Shown: positions 1-12,845, counted from the stretch's first letter. The stretch: 64,000 bases of DNA from Zoroaster sp. YZ-2022 (GCA_029582265.1 CM055816.1:35896220-35960219), one strand, 5' to 3'. Made by a program: numbers and translations. The notes: generated from the sequence alone by a model not told the origin.

Positions 1-695
1 TGGGGGAGGGAAGTGTGTAACCACAAAAGTCAAGTCATGAAACCCAACAGACAGTTAAAATAAATATGTATTTCATTGCTTTATTAGCAATTTACAAGCA
101 CCCATACAACTCTTTGATTATTTCAATGTCTAACAATTTATGTACAAAATGGCATCTGATCTTTACAGACATTTTGCCAATCATGTGTACAACCTTGAAA
201 ATGTAAAAATCAATGTATAATTTGTTTTCAAATTTTATAAATTATTTTTTAATTATTTGCAGTATAGGTGAAAACAAAGACAGTTTATAAGCATGTCACA
301 ATAAGGAGATGCTTGATTACAGTGTCACTATCATTGTCAATTTATCATTATATTTTTGTTATAAACTTAACCTGAAAGTGAAGTATATTATAAATAAGAT
401 TAAATTTATTTTGTACAAGACTTAATACCAAGAGATAAATACCAATGTTGGCTTCATTTAAATCTAAAATTGAAAGGTTTTCCATAAACAAAGTGAAAAG
501 GGCAACCAATTATCAGATTTGATCCAGTGGATATATTTACATTTAATTTTGTTTGAATTGGGAATTAGTTACTTTTGACAAAAACTCTTCTGCGGGGGCA
601 GTGGAAGATGGAAAGCACGGATGCAAGCTTTCTTCCAACTTTATCATGTAGTAGTTATAAGCTTGTTTTCTAATGAAAGGCTAATTAGCTGAAGG
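1..695 (+). repeat. Dispersed interspersed repeat, copy A (cut by window edge)
   Basis: The sequence from base 1 to about 695 recurs at 15823-16232 and 52365-53213 with small indels. Shared landmarks are the G-rich start, a block reading AAAGTCAAGTCATGAAACC, and the tail CTAATGAAAGGCTAATTAGC. No coding potential or terminal repeats could be defined, so the class is unknown. Copy B is cut short by a Helitron-like element. Confidence 0.75.
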
Positions 696-1299
696 AAAGG
701 AAGGGAAATATTTATATGGTCTTCCATGCTTCAGTGTCTTCAACTTAAACCCCTAACACTTTAACCCACACTTCCTGCTCTTTGAATTTGCAGCCAAGTT
801 TAATCCAGTTACTATACATGTAGTCCCCTTCTATCCTAAATCAACTTTGTGACTTTATGACCATAATAACGTTGAATAGGTTGATCTGGCTACCTACAAC
901 CCTGGCAAACTATTTTCATATGAGTGATTTTTAATGTTGATTTATCATCTAGCATGGTTTTATCATCTAGCATGTGTTGGGCTAGTGTCAATATTTAAAA
1001 TAAAAAACATTGTGTTCCAAGTCACACTTGTTAATTTCTAATTTACTGCTTGAATCTCACAACATTTCCAAGTTCAACAGCCAATATCTCAAGAACTAAA
1101 TGACCTATTAGAAAACAAAAAACACAATTGAATTCCTTACATTAATAGCTTGTAATTCTTGTGAAATGAGTTACCATAAATGCTTGCCAATGGTCCAATG
1201 GTCCAAATTTTAAGGTCATATCTCATAGCTTCAATTTAATGTATAAGTTGACAAATTTGTTATTTTTTCATAATCATGAGGAGGTCATATATGACCTTC
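696..1299. other. Unassigned AT-rich intergenic sequence
   Basis: No coding region, RNA gene or repeat was recognised. There is a short direct duplication of TTTATCATCTAGCATG near 942-975 and of AATGGTCC near 1190-1205. Confidence 0.5.
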
Positions 1300-1524
1300 A
1301 AACCACCTAATGTGACCTTTACTTCCTGTCCAAACAGGAAGTTCAAATTCAACACATTCTAACGCAAAATTGATATGTCTTTTGAATATGAAATTGATAT
1401 TGTTATTATAAAAGATGATAAACCCTTGCACAATATGATATTGACATCATCGATGATAATTTGATTGAACTGGAAGTTGACTCGAACACCGTGTGTTTGT
1501 TCTAACAAACACTTAAGCTCTAGT
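1300..1524 (+). mobile_element. Helitron-like 3' fragment
   Basis: It ends in a Helitron-type terminus: stem GTGTTTGT (1493-1500), 4-nt loop, ACAAACAC (1505-1512), a 7-nt spacer, then CTAG (1520-1523) followed by T. Upstream bases 1310-1480 are a diverged copy of the repeat unit seen in the arrays that follow (CTTTACTTCCTGTCCAAAC type). Confidence 0.55.
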
Positions 1525-2548
1525 TTTACTTCTTCTTCTCCCCCGCGTTTGTCCGCAAAAAACACATACTTGCAAACTTCACATGAACTTGAAACTGGGC
1601 ATGTACTTAGAACTTAACAAGTAGATGAAACACGAGTTGTGAGTGACCTCAATTTGACCTTACTTCCTGTCCAAACCGGAAGTCAAAGTTTAATATTTAA
1701 AAAAATCCTATCAACAACCACAAGAGGTAAATTAAAATTTGTTGCACCATTGTACTGATCGTTAATTGTCAAAAAATATTTACAAAAAGGTGACCCAATT
1801 TGACCTTTACTTCCTGTCCAAACCGGAAGTCAAAGTTTAATATTTAAAAAAAATCATATCTCAATAACCACAAGAGGTAAATTAAAATTTGTTGCACCAT
1901 TGTACAGATCGTTAATTGTCGAAAAATATTTATAAAAAGGTGACCCCAATTTGACCTTTACTTCCTGTCCAAACCGGAAGTCAAATTTTAATATAAAAAA
2001 AAATCATATCTCAACAACCACAAGAGGTAAATTGAAATTTTTTGCACCATTGTATAGATTGTTAATTGTCAAAAAATATTTACACAAAGGTGACCTCAAT
2101 TTGACCTTAATTCCTATCCAAACCGGAAGTCAAAATTAATATTTAAAAAAAACACATCTCAACAACCACAAGAGGTAAATTCACAATTTTTGTACCATTG
2201 TACAGATCGTTAATTGTCAAAAAATATTTACAAAAAGGTGACCCCAATTTGACCTTACTTCTTGTGCAAACCGGAAGTCAAGTTTAATATTTAAAAATCA
2301 TATCTCAACAACCACAAGAGGTAAATGCACAGTTTATGCACTCTTGTACAGATTGATAATTGTCAAAAATGTTTACAAAACATGATTTAATTTGACCTTT
2401 ACTTCCTGTCTAAACCGGAAGTCAAAGTTTAATATTAAAAAAATAATGATGCAAAGTTTCTTTAAAAAACATTCTGACGTCATCATCACTGCCCTGACAA
2501 AACTCGAACACCTATGTGTTTGTCATATCACAAACACTGCCGTCTAGT
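1525..2548 (+). mobile_element. Non-autonomous Helitron-like element with about 148-bp tandem units
   Basis: The 5' part (CTTCTCCCCCGCGTTTGTCC type) is followed by about five tandem units of roughly 148 bp, each with TTCCTGTCCAAACCGGAAG and CAACAACCACAAGAGGTAAA. The 3' end has a stem GTGTTTGT/ACAAACAC with a 6-nt loop, a TGCCGT spacer, and CTAG (2544-2547) followed by T. The hairpin a few bases before CTRR-T is the hallmark of Helitron 3' ends. No RepHel coding sequence is present, so the element would depend on a helper. The assignment rests on termini only. Confidence 0.6.
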
Positions 2549-2556
2549 TTTTTTTA

Positions 2557-3541
2557 GGTGTTCGGGCATGTGCCCGAAACACCTATTGTTTTGTACTGTT
2601 TTTTTTTTTACTTATTCTCCTTCTCCCCGACGTTTGTCCGCAAAAAAACACATACTTGCAAACTTCACATGAACTTGAAACTTGGCATGTACTTAGAACT
2701 TAACAAGTAGATGAAACACGAGTTGTGAGTGACCCCAATTTGACCTTACTTCCTGTCCAAACCGGAAGTCAAAGTTTAATATTTAAAAAAAAAAATATCT
2801 CAACAACCACAAACCGGAAGTCAAAGTTTAATATTTAAAAAAATCATATCTCAACAACCACAAGAGGTAAATTCACAATGTTTGTACCATTGTACAGATC
2901 GTTAATTGTCGAAAAATATTTACAAAAAGGTGACCCCAATTTGACCTTACTTCCTGTCCAAACCGGAAGTCAAAGTTTAATATTAAAAAAATCATATCTC
3001 AACAACCACAAGAGGTAAATTCACAATTTTTGCACCATTGTACAGATCGTTAATTGTCGAAAAATATTTACACAAAGGTGACCCCAATTTGACCTTACTT
3101 CTTGTCCAAACCGGAAGTCAAAGTTTAATATTGAAAAAAATCTTATCTCAACAACCACAAGAGGTAAATTGACAATTTTTGTACCATTGTACAGATCGTT
3201 AATTGTCAAAAAATATTTACAAAAAGATGACCCCAATTTGACCTTACTTCCTATCCAAACCGGAAGTCAAAGTTTAATATTTAAAAAAATCATATCTCAA
3301 CAACCACAAGAGGTAAATTCACAGTTTTTGCACTATTGTACAGATTGTTACCTGTCAAAAATATTTACAAAAACATAACCCCAATTTGACATTTACTTCC
3401 TGTCTAAACCGGAAGTCAAAGTTTAATATTAAAAAATAATAATGCAAAGTTTCTTTAAAAAACATTCTGACGTCATCATCACTGCCCTGACAAAACTCGA
3501 ACATCTATGTGTTTGTCATATCACAAACACTGCCGTCTAGT
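2557..3541 (+). mobile_element. Non-autonomous Helitron-like element
   Basis: It starts with a palindromic hairpin (GGTGTTCGGGCA / TGCCCGAAACACC), followed by the CTTCTCCCCGACGTTTGTCC leader and about four 148-bp units. It ends with hairpin GTGTTTGT/ACAAACAC, TGCCGT and CTAG (3537-3540) then T. The order 5' hairpin, leader, tandem units, 3' hairpin, CTAG is repeated in the other copies in this window. Confidence 0.6.
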
Positions 3542-3544
3542 TTT

Positions 3545-3960
3545 TAGGTGTTCGAGCGCGCAGCGCGAACACCTATTGTTTTTGTACTGTTTTTTTTTTA
3601 GGTGTTCGGGCATGTGCCCGAAACGCCTGTTTTGTTCGGTTTTGGGTGTTCGGGTATGCACCTGAAACACCTATATTTTTATTTTTTTATATATTTTTAG
3701 GTGTTCGGGTATGCACCTGAAACACCTATTGTTTTATTCGGTTTTGTTTGTTTTGTTTTTGTTTGTTTTCTTCTCCGGATAGACTGTCTACAAAAACACA
3801 TACTTTCAAACTTCACATGAACTTGAAACTTGGCATATACTTAGAACTTAACACGTAGATGAAACAGAATTTGTGACGTCATGATTAGGTCATCAGATAT
3901 CGAATTACGATAATTCAAAGTTTAATCATTAAAAAAAATCATATCAAGGGATCTGAAAAA
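3545..3960 (+). mobile_element. Helitron-like 5' fragment with stacked terminal hairpins
   Basis: Four successive versions of the 5' hairpin lie between about 3545 and 3730. The first has a changed stem (GGTGTTCGAGCGCG/CGCGAACACC). They are followed by the leader (TTGCAAACTTCACATGAAC type) and a truncated unit, ending near 3960 without a 3' terminus. Confidence 0.5.
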
Positions 3961-4156
3961 TCAATAAAATTACTGATTTAGTCGCGAAAAATATGTAGTT
4001 TATCATGAGTGTAAAATGTGTGACATTAGAGACGAGGATATGTTTGAGTTTGATATTTATTTGTACTGAAAACACGACATTTTGTAAAAAAGATACTTTT
4101 CGTGAAGATTGACGCGCAATCTGTTATTTCCACTACGTCCGCAATACTCAATCAGT

Positions 4157-4174
4157 GGGCGGGGCATATAAAAC
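4157..4174 (+). promoter_or_regulatory. Candidate core promoter: GC box plus TATA box
   Basis: GGGCGGGG (4157-4164) is followed directly by CATATAAAAC (4165-4174), a classic GC-box and TATA arrangement in otherwise AT-rich DNA. A possible start codon lies at 4441. The arrangement is seen directly; promoter function is inferred. Confidence 0.35.
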
Positions 4175-4253
4175 AGTCCGGCCGGCGGAACGGTAATACT
4201 GTATGTCGCCCTCAATCGGAAAATAAGAGTGTGAAATATGTGATATTACTGAT

Positions 4254-4355
4254 GAACTCGTGCCAACTCGTACTCCAACCAACTCGTACTTCAACCAACT
4301 CGTACTCCGACAAACTCGTACTCCAACCAGCTCGTACTCCAACCAACTCGTACCC
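4254..4355 (+). repeat. Short minisatellite, unit about 16 bp
   Basis: About six imperfect copies of CAACTCGTACTCCAAC lie between the candidate TATA box and the candidate first exon. Confidence 0.8.
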
Positions 4356-4440
4356 GTACGTGCACATGTACAATACAATCAATGGTGTTTGCGTGTGGTG
4401 CCCACACAAATTCTTTCTACGAAATTGAGGGAGTGTAAAA

Positions 4441-4466
4441 ATGGATCGCCAACATAGTCATAAAGG
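4441..4466 (+). CDS. Possible first coding exon (speculative)
   Basis: An ATG at 4441 opens nine codons and meets a donor-like GTAGGT at 4467. It lies about 270 bp downstream of the GC/TATA box. It could be the start of the host gene whose last exons lie at 14045-14707, but nothing in the sequence links them. Confidence 0.2.
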
Positions 4467-6903
4467 GTAGGTATCTTGAATTTAATTGTTAAGAGGATTT
4501 CCTGTATTTATCTTCGTGTTTTTATACAAGAAAAGTAATTTTTTAAGCGTTGGGTTGGCTGGTAACGTTAATGTAGTTGCATTGTGCCTGTTTAACTTAA
4601 CGTTAACGTTAGTTATGTGAACATACATTGTACTTTAGACAGTAAACAACTCGCCACTTTTCTAACAAAATATGAACAGATGTCACTAAAATGTATTTAG
4701 AATGTAAATAAGGATAGGAAAATTCAGTTGTTAAGGTTATGGCAATTTTTCAGTTGAAATTTTATGCCATATTTTGTAATTTATGTTTTCTCCAAAAATC
4801 TTCAGTTTGTGCACAAATTAACGTCAAGTAGTGATTGTTTACTGCAATTTCCCTTAATGTTTTACCCTTGTTAGATACAAATCAACTTACATAGACAATT
4901 ATTTCACAGGAAAAATGCACAATATTCATGACACAATACATCATGTACTTGTATAAGTTGTTAATGTTAGTCCTGCTCCCTGGGGAGGCCTCTCTCAGAC
5001 ATCTCTCATCACACATCTCTCACATGGAACTATGAGACTCAGCAATTTCCTTAAATACCTTTCTCTTTTGATGTGAATTTCATGCAAGAACATTTCTTTA
5101 ATTTATTACACATTGTCAAGAATAATTGTGTGCAATTTTGAAAACAACCAATGCCCTTTTCAACTTCAATGGTACAGCTACTCCAAAATTATACACTATT
5201 TTCCCCATTCATATAAATTAGAACTTCTCTGAATTTTCAAATACTTTATTCTTGGTCCATGTACTTGTAAAACCTTCCTACTATTTTGTAGAGCATGTTC
5301 ACTGTGATGTATTATTTTCCTCATTCACATAAATTAGAACTTCTCTGAAATTTCAAATTTACTGGCATGCGTAAGGATTGACATCCGGTGGAGTACGCGT
5401 TGGTAAAAGTACAAGTTAATTTAGCTACACTATAGTGTCTGTAGTTCCTCATAATAATAGTAGTACTTATGTCCTGTGTGGTGATGGCTGCATTGCAGTT
5501 TACTTTATACTAGCACTTAATTTTCTCACTAAAGTAGACCAGAAACAAATATCAGCACCTTTATTGAGATAATGAAACGGTCACATCATGGAGGAAGGAA
5601 GACGTCACATGTAGTTCTATTCCATTGTAAAACCTAACTTAAAGGCATTGTTCTGAAGGGATCATTTTCTGAAGTTACATCAATCCATCATCCTGATAAT
5701 AACATATAAGGGCATTCTAAGAATGACCCATTATTCTTCGTCCGTCTTTGAAAACATTTAATATTGTTTTTACATGATTCGTTTATATTTCAGATCAACG
5801 ATATCCATTTGTGCTACTGCAACAAGGTGTGTTAGAGTCTGTGTAACTTTGTGATCCAATGGCCAGTATTTGAAGTTTATCCATTCATCAAAGGAGTTGA
5901 CGTATTATTCAAATTATTTTATATGGACTTATCCTATCTGTGGCAGTCTTGACCCTCAAGGGAATTGTTTTTCAGGACCTCAAGACACATCTACGTCTTT
6001 CTAGGAATTTCTTTAACATGTTAGAACAAAAATAGTACTGAGGAATTCTTATTATTTTTTTGACTGCACCCAAACATCCTCACAAATGTAATTATTAAGC
6101 AATATCTGTTGGTGATCTAGTAAAATGTACATTGCCGACAGTGAATCACTGGCAGTTGGGCCATATAAACATAGTAAACATACCCCCCAATCTTCATTGC
6201 ATGGGTGTGTCAGCCTTGGAATACCTTTTGCCAAATCACCCAATTAAAGTTCCTATTTATTTGTATGCTCGCATTGGGATAGTATTGACCATCAATCCCA
6301 TAAACACAATTGGTTAAACAGACAGTATCGTCACGATCAGAGCAGACTTTCTACAAACGGGCCATGGAATTGGTGTCCTAGTTTAAGACGAACATTGTGA
6401 CTACAAATTACTGGCTCATTTATGCAGCAGCAACGCGAATATGACCTTATCATGTGAGTATTATTTTCAGTCACTGAGTTAAACTAGAACTTGAACTCTG
6501 ATTCCATGCCCTGTTGATCGTGAAGATATTGCCACCTTTAAACAATAACTTTAACATTACTATTTATGAAAATGTATTTTCAACAGTTAATGACACATAG
6601 ATACATATACATGTAACAATCAGAAGATCATATTTCAGTATTGTTTGTTTCTTTTTATTTACAGTTATCCTTCAAATTACATTGTGCTGTCTCTTCCTAT
6701 AAGTATTGTTATAAAAACTGAACCAAACATTTAAATATTATAACACTTGATCGAATTTGTCATTGTATTGTACAAGACCTGCACACACCTCACCTCAGGG
6801 CCAAAAATGTGTAATGATAAAGCTGTGATGATACAGTATTTAATTCCACCACAACCTATAATTAGCGTAACAGCTCTGTATTCGTCCAAAGGACAAACAC
6901 CTA
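4467..6903. other. Unassigned intron-like/intergenic sequence
   Basis: AT-rich with no convincing coding region, RNA gene or full mobile element. A direct repeat of TTCCTCATTCACATAAATTAGAACTTC type occurs near 5205-5230 and 5320-5345. Confidence 0.5.
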
Positions 6904-6965
6904 ATGTCGTACAGATCATTAATTGTCAAAAAATATTTACAAAAAGGTGACCCCACTTTGACCTT
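6904..6965 (+). repeat. Helitron-like unit fragment left of the non-LTR insertion
   Basis: It matches the end of the 148-bp unit (GTACAGATC, AATTGTCAAAAAATATTTAC, GGTGACCCCA) and stops within GACCTT. The unit resumes at 10245 with TTTACGTCCTGTCCAAAC, so the non-LTR element was inserted inside an existing unit. Confidence 0.7.
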
Positions 6966-9900
6966 GTACAAGTCAATGAATGGTGGCGCTGCACATGTGG
7001 CGACACAGCTCGCATTTTCTCTCTCGTATTTTCAACATTTTTACCTCTTTAGATATATATTTTTGATTATATATTTTACTAATATGGATACAGTCGTGTT
7101 TGCTATCGGAATATGTGTTTTATTAGTTATACCGTCGCTTGGGTTTTGTGAAAATGTGGATTTCTTGGATTTCTCGGCTAACATAAACCAGCCTATTCGT
7201 TATACGGCAGCTGAGTTACGTACTATGAAGCCTAAGCTCGGCCATCTTGCCAACGACATATTGAACTTGGATTTACCTAACGAAATGAAGAGACGAAAGC
7301 GGGGGAAAGCAGGGGGAGTAAGGAAACGACTCAAAACTCGTAAGTTCAAGCCATATCTACCATCAATTATAATGGGCAACGTACAATCACTAAAAAACAA
7401 AATGGACGAATTGCACGGTTGCGTACGGTATATACAAGAATTCAAACATATTAGCCTCATATCATTTACAGAAACTTGGCTCAACGAAACCGTGACTAAT
7501 GATTGTGTGGACATTAATGGTTTTGTACGTGGAGATAGGGACCCGAGTTTGGCAGAGAAACAGAAGGGCGGAGGGCTATGCTTTTATGTGAATGAACAGT
7601 GGTGCCATCCAAATAATGTTACATTGAAACATTATTCATGCTCAACAAACGTGGAAATTCTAGCCGTTGGATTAAGACCTTTTACCTTCCCGAAATTTTC
7701 GCATGTAATCCATCTTACAGTATATGTGCCGAATCGCAATGTTGCTAAAGCTGCGGCTAATGAAATACGCGCAGTTATTCAAGACCTGGAGATTGCCCAT
7801 CCTAATGCTTTCATTGTTATTGATGGCGACTTTAATCACTGTACACTGACGAAAAATAGTGTTAATTACTATCAACATGTACAGTGTCCCACTCGCGGAG
7901 GCAACCCTAGATCTATGCTACTCGAATGTAAAGGAGGCTTGCATCACCTCTTACTAAGCTGGGAAAATCCGATCACGATCTGATTATATTAGTACCAAAA
8001 TACCGCCCTATTGTTCAGAGGCATGAACCTAAGCTGCTTACCGTGAAACAATGGAGCCGTGAAGCTATTGACGACCTAACTCTTTGGAACACACGGACTG
8101 GAATGTATTTCTTGAAGCTACACAAGGTATTGATGAACTCACTCAAACAATTGTTGACTATATAAACTTTTGTGTTGAATGTGCAGTGCCTACCAAACAA
8201 ATTAAAATTTATCCGAATAATAAGCCCTGGATTACGAAGGAAGTTAAATCAATCATAAATAAGAAGAAGGGAATTTTCGGACATGGTAATAAGGATGATT
8301 TAAAATCAGTACAAAAAGAACTCGATGGAATTATAAAAAAGGAAAAGGAATTGTATAAACGCAAAATAGAGAGAAATTTTACTGAAAATAATATGAAACA
8401 AGTCTGGGCTGGCATGCGAATGATGAGTGGTTATACAAATGATAGTAGTAAATCATCTAAATTACCTGATACATCCGTTGAATATGCAAGTAAGCTGAAT
8501 GTGTTTTATAATAGGTTTGATTGCCATGATTTTTCTAAAGACGCTGATGATCTACAGAATTTACTATTTAGTTCTGGGACGAATTCCCAACCATTTTTAG
8601 CTGTAACTGCAGATGAATTACGTAAGGAATTTGCCAAACTAAATTCATCAAAGGCAGCTGGCCCAGATGGAGTTACTACCTCGTGTACTGAAAAATTGTG
8701 CCAATCAACTTGCAATTTGCAATTATTTTAATCTCTCATTTAGTATCCAGACAATACCAACTATATGGAAACAGTCATGTATTATTCCAGTACCCAAAAA
8801 CCTATTATTACATGTTTAAATGATTTAAGACCTGTAGCGTTGACGTCCGTAGCAATGAAAATATGTGCGCTTTGCTCTAAAGCTTTTAAAACCCATGGTC
8901 GATAAATATTTAGATCCAATGCAGGTTGCGTACAGGTCCAAGCGCAGTACTGAGGATGCTATTTTATACAGCCTTGAAAATTATATTCACATCTTGAACA
9001 TACAAAACAGGGTCATTCTGCTAGGATTATGTTTTCGATTTCTCATCTGCTTTTAATACCATTCAACCTCATATTTTAGCCAATAAGTTATTAGAAATGA
9101 ATGTTCGCCATGATTTTATCTTATGGATTTTTAATTATCTTACTAATAGGTCCCAATATGTTAACATCCGAACATCTAATAGCATATCCGAGATCATTAT
9201 TTCGAACACTGGTGCACCTCAAGGCTGGGTTTAGCACCATTCTTATTCACTCTGTACACATCGGATGCAAGGTCAACTAACAAAAATTGCTCACTAGTCA
9301 AATTTGCAGATGACACTGCCTTGTTGGGTTTAATTACAAAAGATGATGATATTGCGTACTTAGAACAGATCAATTATTTTATAAACTATTGTGAGCAAAA
9401 CTTTTTGGAACTTAATGTTAATAAGACAAAAGAAATGGTGATTGATTTTCGTAAGTCCCAAAGTGTATTAAATGAAGTTATTATTAAGGGAAGTACCGTT
9501 GAGAGGGTAGATAATTATAAATATCTCAGGGTTGTTATAGATAATCGGCTTGCCTGGCACGATCATATTGATATGTTAATGAAGAAATTAAATTCTAGGA
9601 TGTATTGTCTGCGTGCGATGAATAGGTTTAACGTCAATAACAACATTCTTGCCATGTTTTATAACTCTGTTATTTGTGGGGTATGGCAAAATAATTTGGT
9701 GTCGTGGGGTGGTAATGTTGGAAAAGAAGATGAACACCGTATTGAAGCCATGATTAAACAGGCAAGTCGTGTGATCGAGGGAAAGTCGGCCAACCTTGGC
9801 CTCGTCCTACCAACGGCTTCTTGGGTTAAACTTGACAAGATTCTCCATGATGATGATCACCCTCTTCGTGTGCAACTGGACAGAGCGGTGATCCCTCGAA

Positions 9901-10244
9901 GTGGTAGGATGAGGCTGCCGTTGGCCAGTACAAATAGACACCCCTCTTCATTTATTCCACAATGTATGACATTCCATAATTCAAATTTTAAGCGTTGATT
10001 ATGCTTGCCTGTTTGGTACCTTTCATTGGACCTGTTTCGACCTTATGTCACTGTGCAATATGTCTTTTATTTGTTTCCTTATATTTTGTCTATACTTCTA
10101 TTTTTGTACTTTTGTATTTTTATATAATGTATTTTTATAAAGTGTACTTGTGCTTTATTGTCTATTTTTATTTATTTATGCGAGCATTCAATTACCCTAT
10201 ATGGGGTTTAATAAAGTTGATCTTATCTTATCTTATCTTATCTT
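6966..10244 (+). mobile_element. Non-LTR retrotransposon (CR1/L2/Rex-like group), inactivated
   Basis: A roughly 3.3-kb LINE has one long reading frame, now broken. It codes an apurinic-type endonuclease (about 7370-7980; motifs NVQSLKNKMDEL, TETWLNE, GGGLCFYV, VIDGDFNH), a linker (KPWITKEVKS, about 8220), and a reverse transcriptase (SSKAAGPDG at about 8645; NTGAPQG at about 9205; FADD at 9303-9314; C-terminal part to 9998). The 3' end is a (TCTTA)n tail at about 10220-10244 after a short 3' UTR, as in CR1/Rex-type elements. It is nested in a Helitron-like array. Confidence 0.85.
7084..9998 (+). pseudogene. LINE polyprotein (endonuclease + reverse transcriptase), frameshifted
   Basis: The ATG at 7084 is preferred because the frame upstream comes from the Helitron unit. 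The first about 25 residues resemble a signal peptide (hydrophobic FAIGICVLLVIPSLGF), followed by a basic stretch (RRKRGKAGGVRKRLK) and the endonuclease domain. The frame is broken after 7983, after 8731, around 8865-9056, and between 9056 and 9321. The FADD catalytic motif of the reverse transcriptase is retained. The last open section (9321-9998) carries the usual post-RT motif with YKYL and LAWHDHI. At least four breaks mean it cannot make an active enzyme as written. Confidence 0.8.
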
Positions 10245-10881
10245 TACGTCCTGTCCAAACCAGAAGTCAAAGTTTAATATTTAAAACAATCATATCTCAA
10301 CAACCACAAGAGGTAAATTCAAAATTTTTGTACCATTGTACAGATCATTGATTGACAAAAAATATTTACTAAAAGATGACCCCAATTTGACCTTACTTCC
10401 TGTCCAAACCGGAAGTCAACGTTTAATATTTAAAAAAATTATATCTCAACAACCACAAGAGGTAAATTCACAATTTTTGTACCATTGTACAGATCATTGA
10501 TTGGCAACAAATATTTACTAAAAGATGACCCCAATTTGACATTACTTCCTGTCCAAACCGGAAGACAAAGTTTAATATTTAAAAAAATCATATCTCAACA
10601 ACCACAACAGGTAAATTCACAGTTTTTGCACCATTGTACAGATTGTTAATTGTCAAAAATATTTACAAAACATGACCCCGATTTGACCTTTACTTCCTGT
10701 CCAAACCGAAAGTCAAAGTTTAATATTAACAAAATCATCCACAAGAGGTAACTTCACAATCTTTGCACCAAGGTACAGATCGTTAATTGTCAACAAATAT
10801 TGGAACAAAGTTGACCCCAATTTGACCTTTACTTCCTCCCGAACACCTAGTGTTTGTTCAAACAAACACTTAAGCTCTAGT
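10245..10881 (+). mobile_element. Helitron-like array, right part, with 3' terminus
   Basis: The unit interrupted at 6965 resumes here and is followed by about three more 148-bp units. It ends with stem AGTGTTTGT (10859 region), ACAAACACT, TAAGCT and CTAG (10877-10880) then T. Confidence 0.6.
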
Positions 10882-11955
10882 TAGGTGTTCGGGTATGCAC
10901 CCGAAACACCTATTGTTTTTGTTCGGTTTTTTATCTTTTTTTCTTCTCCTTCTCCCCATAGATTGTCTACAAAAAAACACATACTTGCAAACTTCACATG
11001 AACTTGAAACTTGGCATATATTTAGAACTTAACACGTAGATGGAACAAAATTTGTGACGTCATGATTAGGTCATAAGATATCGAATTACGATAAATCAAA
11101 GTTTAATATTTAAAAAAATCATATCTCAACAACCACAAGAGGTAAATTCACAATTTTTATACCATTGTACAGATCGTTAATTGTCCAAAAATATTTACAA
11201 AAAGGTGACCCCAATTTGACCTTACTTCCTGTCCAAACTGGAAGTCAAAATTTAATATTTAAAAAAATCATATCTCAACAACCACAAGAGGTAAATTAAA
11301 TTTGTTGTACCATTGTACAGATCGTTAATTGTCAAAAAATATTTATAAAAAGGTGACCCCAATTTGACCTTACTTCCTGTCAAACCGGAAGTCAAAGTTT
11401 AATATTTAAAAAAATCATATCTCAACAACCACAAGAGGTAGAATTCACAGTTTTTGCACCATTGTACAGATTGTTAATTGTCAAAAATTTTACAAAGTTG
11501 ACCCAATTTGACCTTACTTCCTGTCCAAACCGGAAGGTCAAAGTTTAATATTTTATAAAATCATATCTCAACAACCACAAGAGGTAAATTGACATTTTCT
11601 GCACCATTGTACATATCATTAATTGTCCAAAATATTTACACAAAGGTGACCCCAAATTGACCTTACTTCCTGTCCAAACCGGAAGTCAAAGTTTAATATT
11701 TTATAAAATCATATCTCAACAACCACAAGAGGTAAATTGACATTTTCTGCACTATTGTACAGATTGTTAACTGTCAAAAATATTTACAAAAACATGACCC
11801 CAATTTGACCTTTACTTCCTGTCCAACCGAGTCAAAGTTTAATATTAAAAATAATAATGCAAAGTTTCTTTAAAAACATTCTGACGTCATCATCACTGCC
11901 CTGACAAAACTCGAACACCTATGTGTTTTGTAATATCACAAACACTGCCGTTTAG
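10882..11955 (+). mobile_element. Non-autonomous Helitron-like element
   Basis: It begins with the palindromic hairpin (AGGTGTTCGGGTATGCACCC / GAAACACCT), then the leader, a short TGACGTCATGATTAGG segment, and about five 148-bp units. The 3' hairpin is kept but CTAG is mutated to TTAG (about 11951-11954), so this terminus may no longer work. Confidence 0.55.
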
Positions 11956-12150
11956 TTTTTTAAATTTTTTTCTTCTCCTTTTCCGGATCGATTGTCTGCA
12001 AAAAATACATACTTGCAAACTTCACATGAACTTCAAACTTGGCATATACTTAGAACGTAACACGAAGATGAAACACGAGTTGTGACGTCATGATTAGGTC
12101 ATCAGATATCGAATTTCGATAAATCATTCTTTAATATCTAAAACGTTTCA
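11956..12150 (+). mobile_element. Helitron-like 5' leader fragment
   Basis: It contains the leader (TTGCAAACTTCACATGAAC) and the TGACGTCATGATTAGG segment, then diverges into unrelated DNA near 12130. No units and no 3' end follow. Confidence 0.45.
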
Positions 12151-12845
12151 GTTACGTTGCAATCGTTAGAAATCAAAGATCTACACGGCTGTTTCAACGC
12201 TAAAAAAAATGCGCCCTCTGTTGGTGAATCTAAATCAGCTCTGGTCGTGCTCATTATGTATGCATGTTTAAGGAATTGAGCGTTTACGCTTCGGACTCGG
12301 CTATCGTGACCCCCGAAAAAATTGTGTTTCTGATCAATTCGTTTCGCATAATGTATTATGTGATTGACTAAAATCCTTTTTAGGTTCTTTTTTATGTCAG
12401 CATAATCTATTTATTCTGAAAAAGGTCACTTAATAGCTCTTTTCGAGGTCGTTGATCGATTAACTACCACATGTTTTCAACAGTTGGGTGCATGCAGACC
12501 TGCGGAGAAAACCTTCCACAAAAGCGAGTTTTCACTATTTTCTGAATTTTCCTATCACCAGTGGATGTTTCATCGTTGAAAACAGACATTATTATGCACC
12601 ATAATTGGAGGTAAGTCTGGGCAATGACAAATTTACGATAATCTTTGATTTAAAAATAAGCATTTTAACCGTCTCAGATGTGTTGTAACGCGTTGGTTGA
12701 TGCATACAGCATGCATAGGTTGATGACAGTGCAGTCAGTAATGTTTACGGTATGGGCGCCAGTGAATGGTACTTTAAACGTTGGGACTAATTTAGTGGGT
12801 ACCGGTTTTATGTAAACAAAGTATGCTTACGTGGGTTTTCCGGAA
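12151..12845. other. Unassigned sequence
   Basis: No supported gene. It is slightly richer in CpG than its surroundings (for example GCGTTTACGCTTCGG near 12280) but has no clear promoter or exon. Confidence 0.45.

Noticed and set aside
3021..3378. Open frames on both strands across the 148-bp units
   Set aside because: They recur with the repeat period and encode low-information peptides; they are products of the Helitron-like units.
4148..4457. Tyr/Ser/Val-rich open frames near 4260
   Set aside because: They arise from the 16-bp minisatellite and appear in several frames and both strands.
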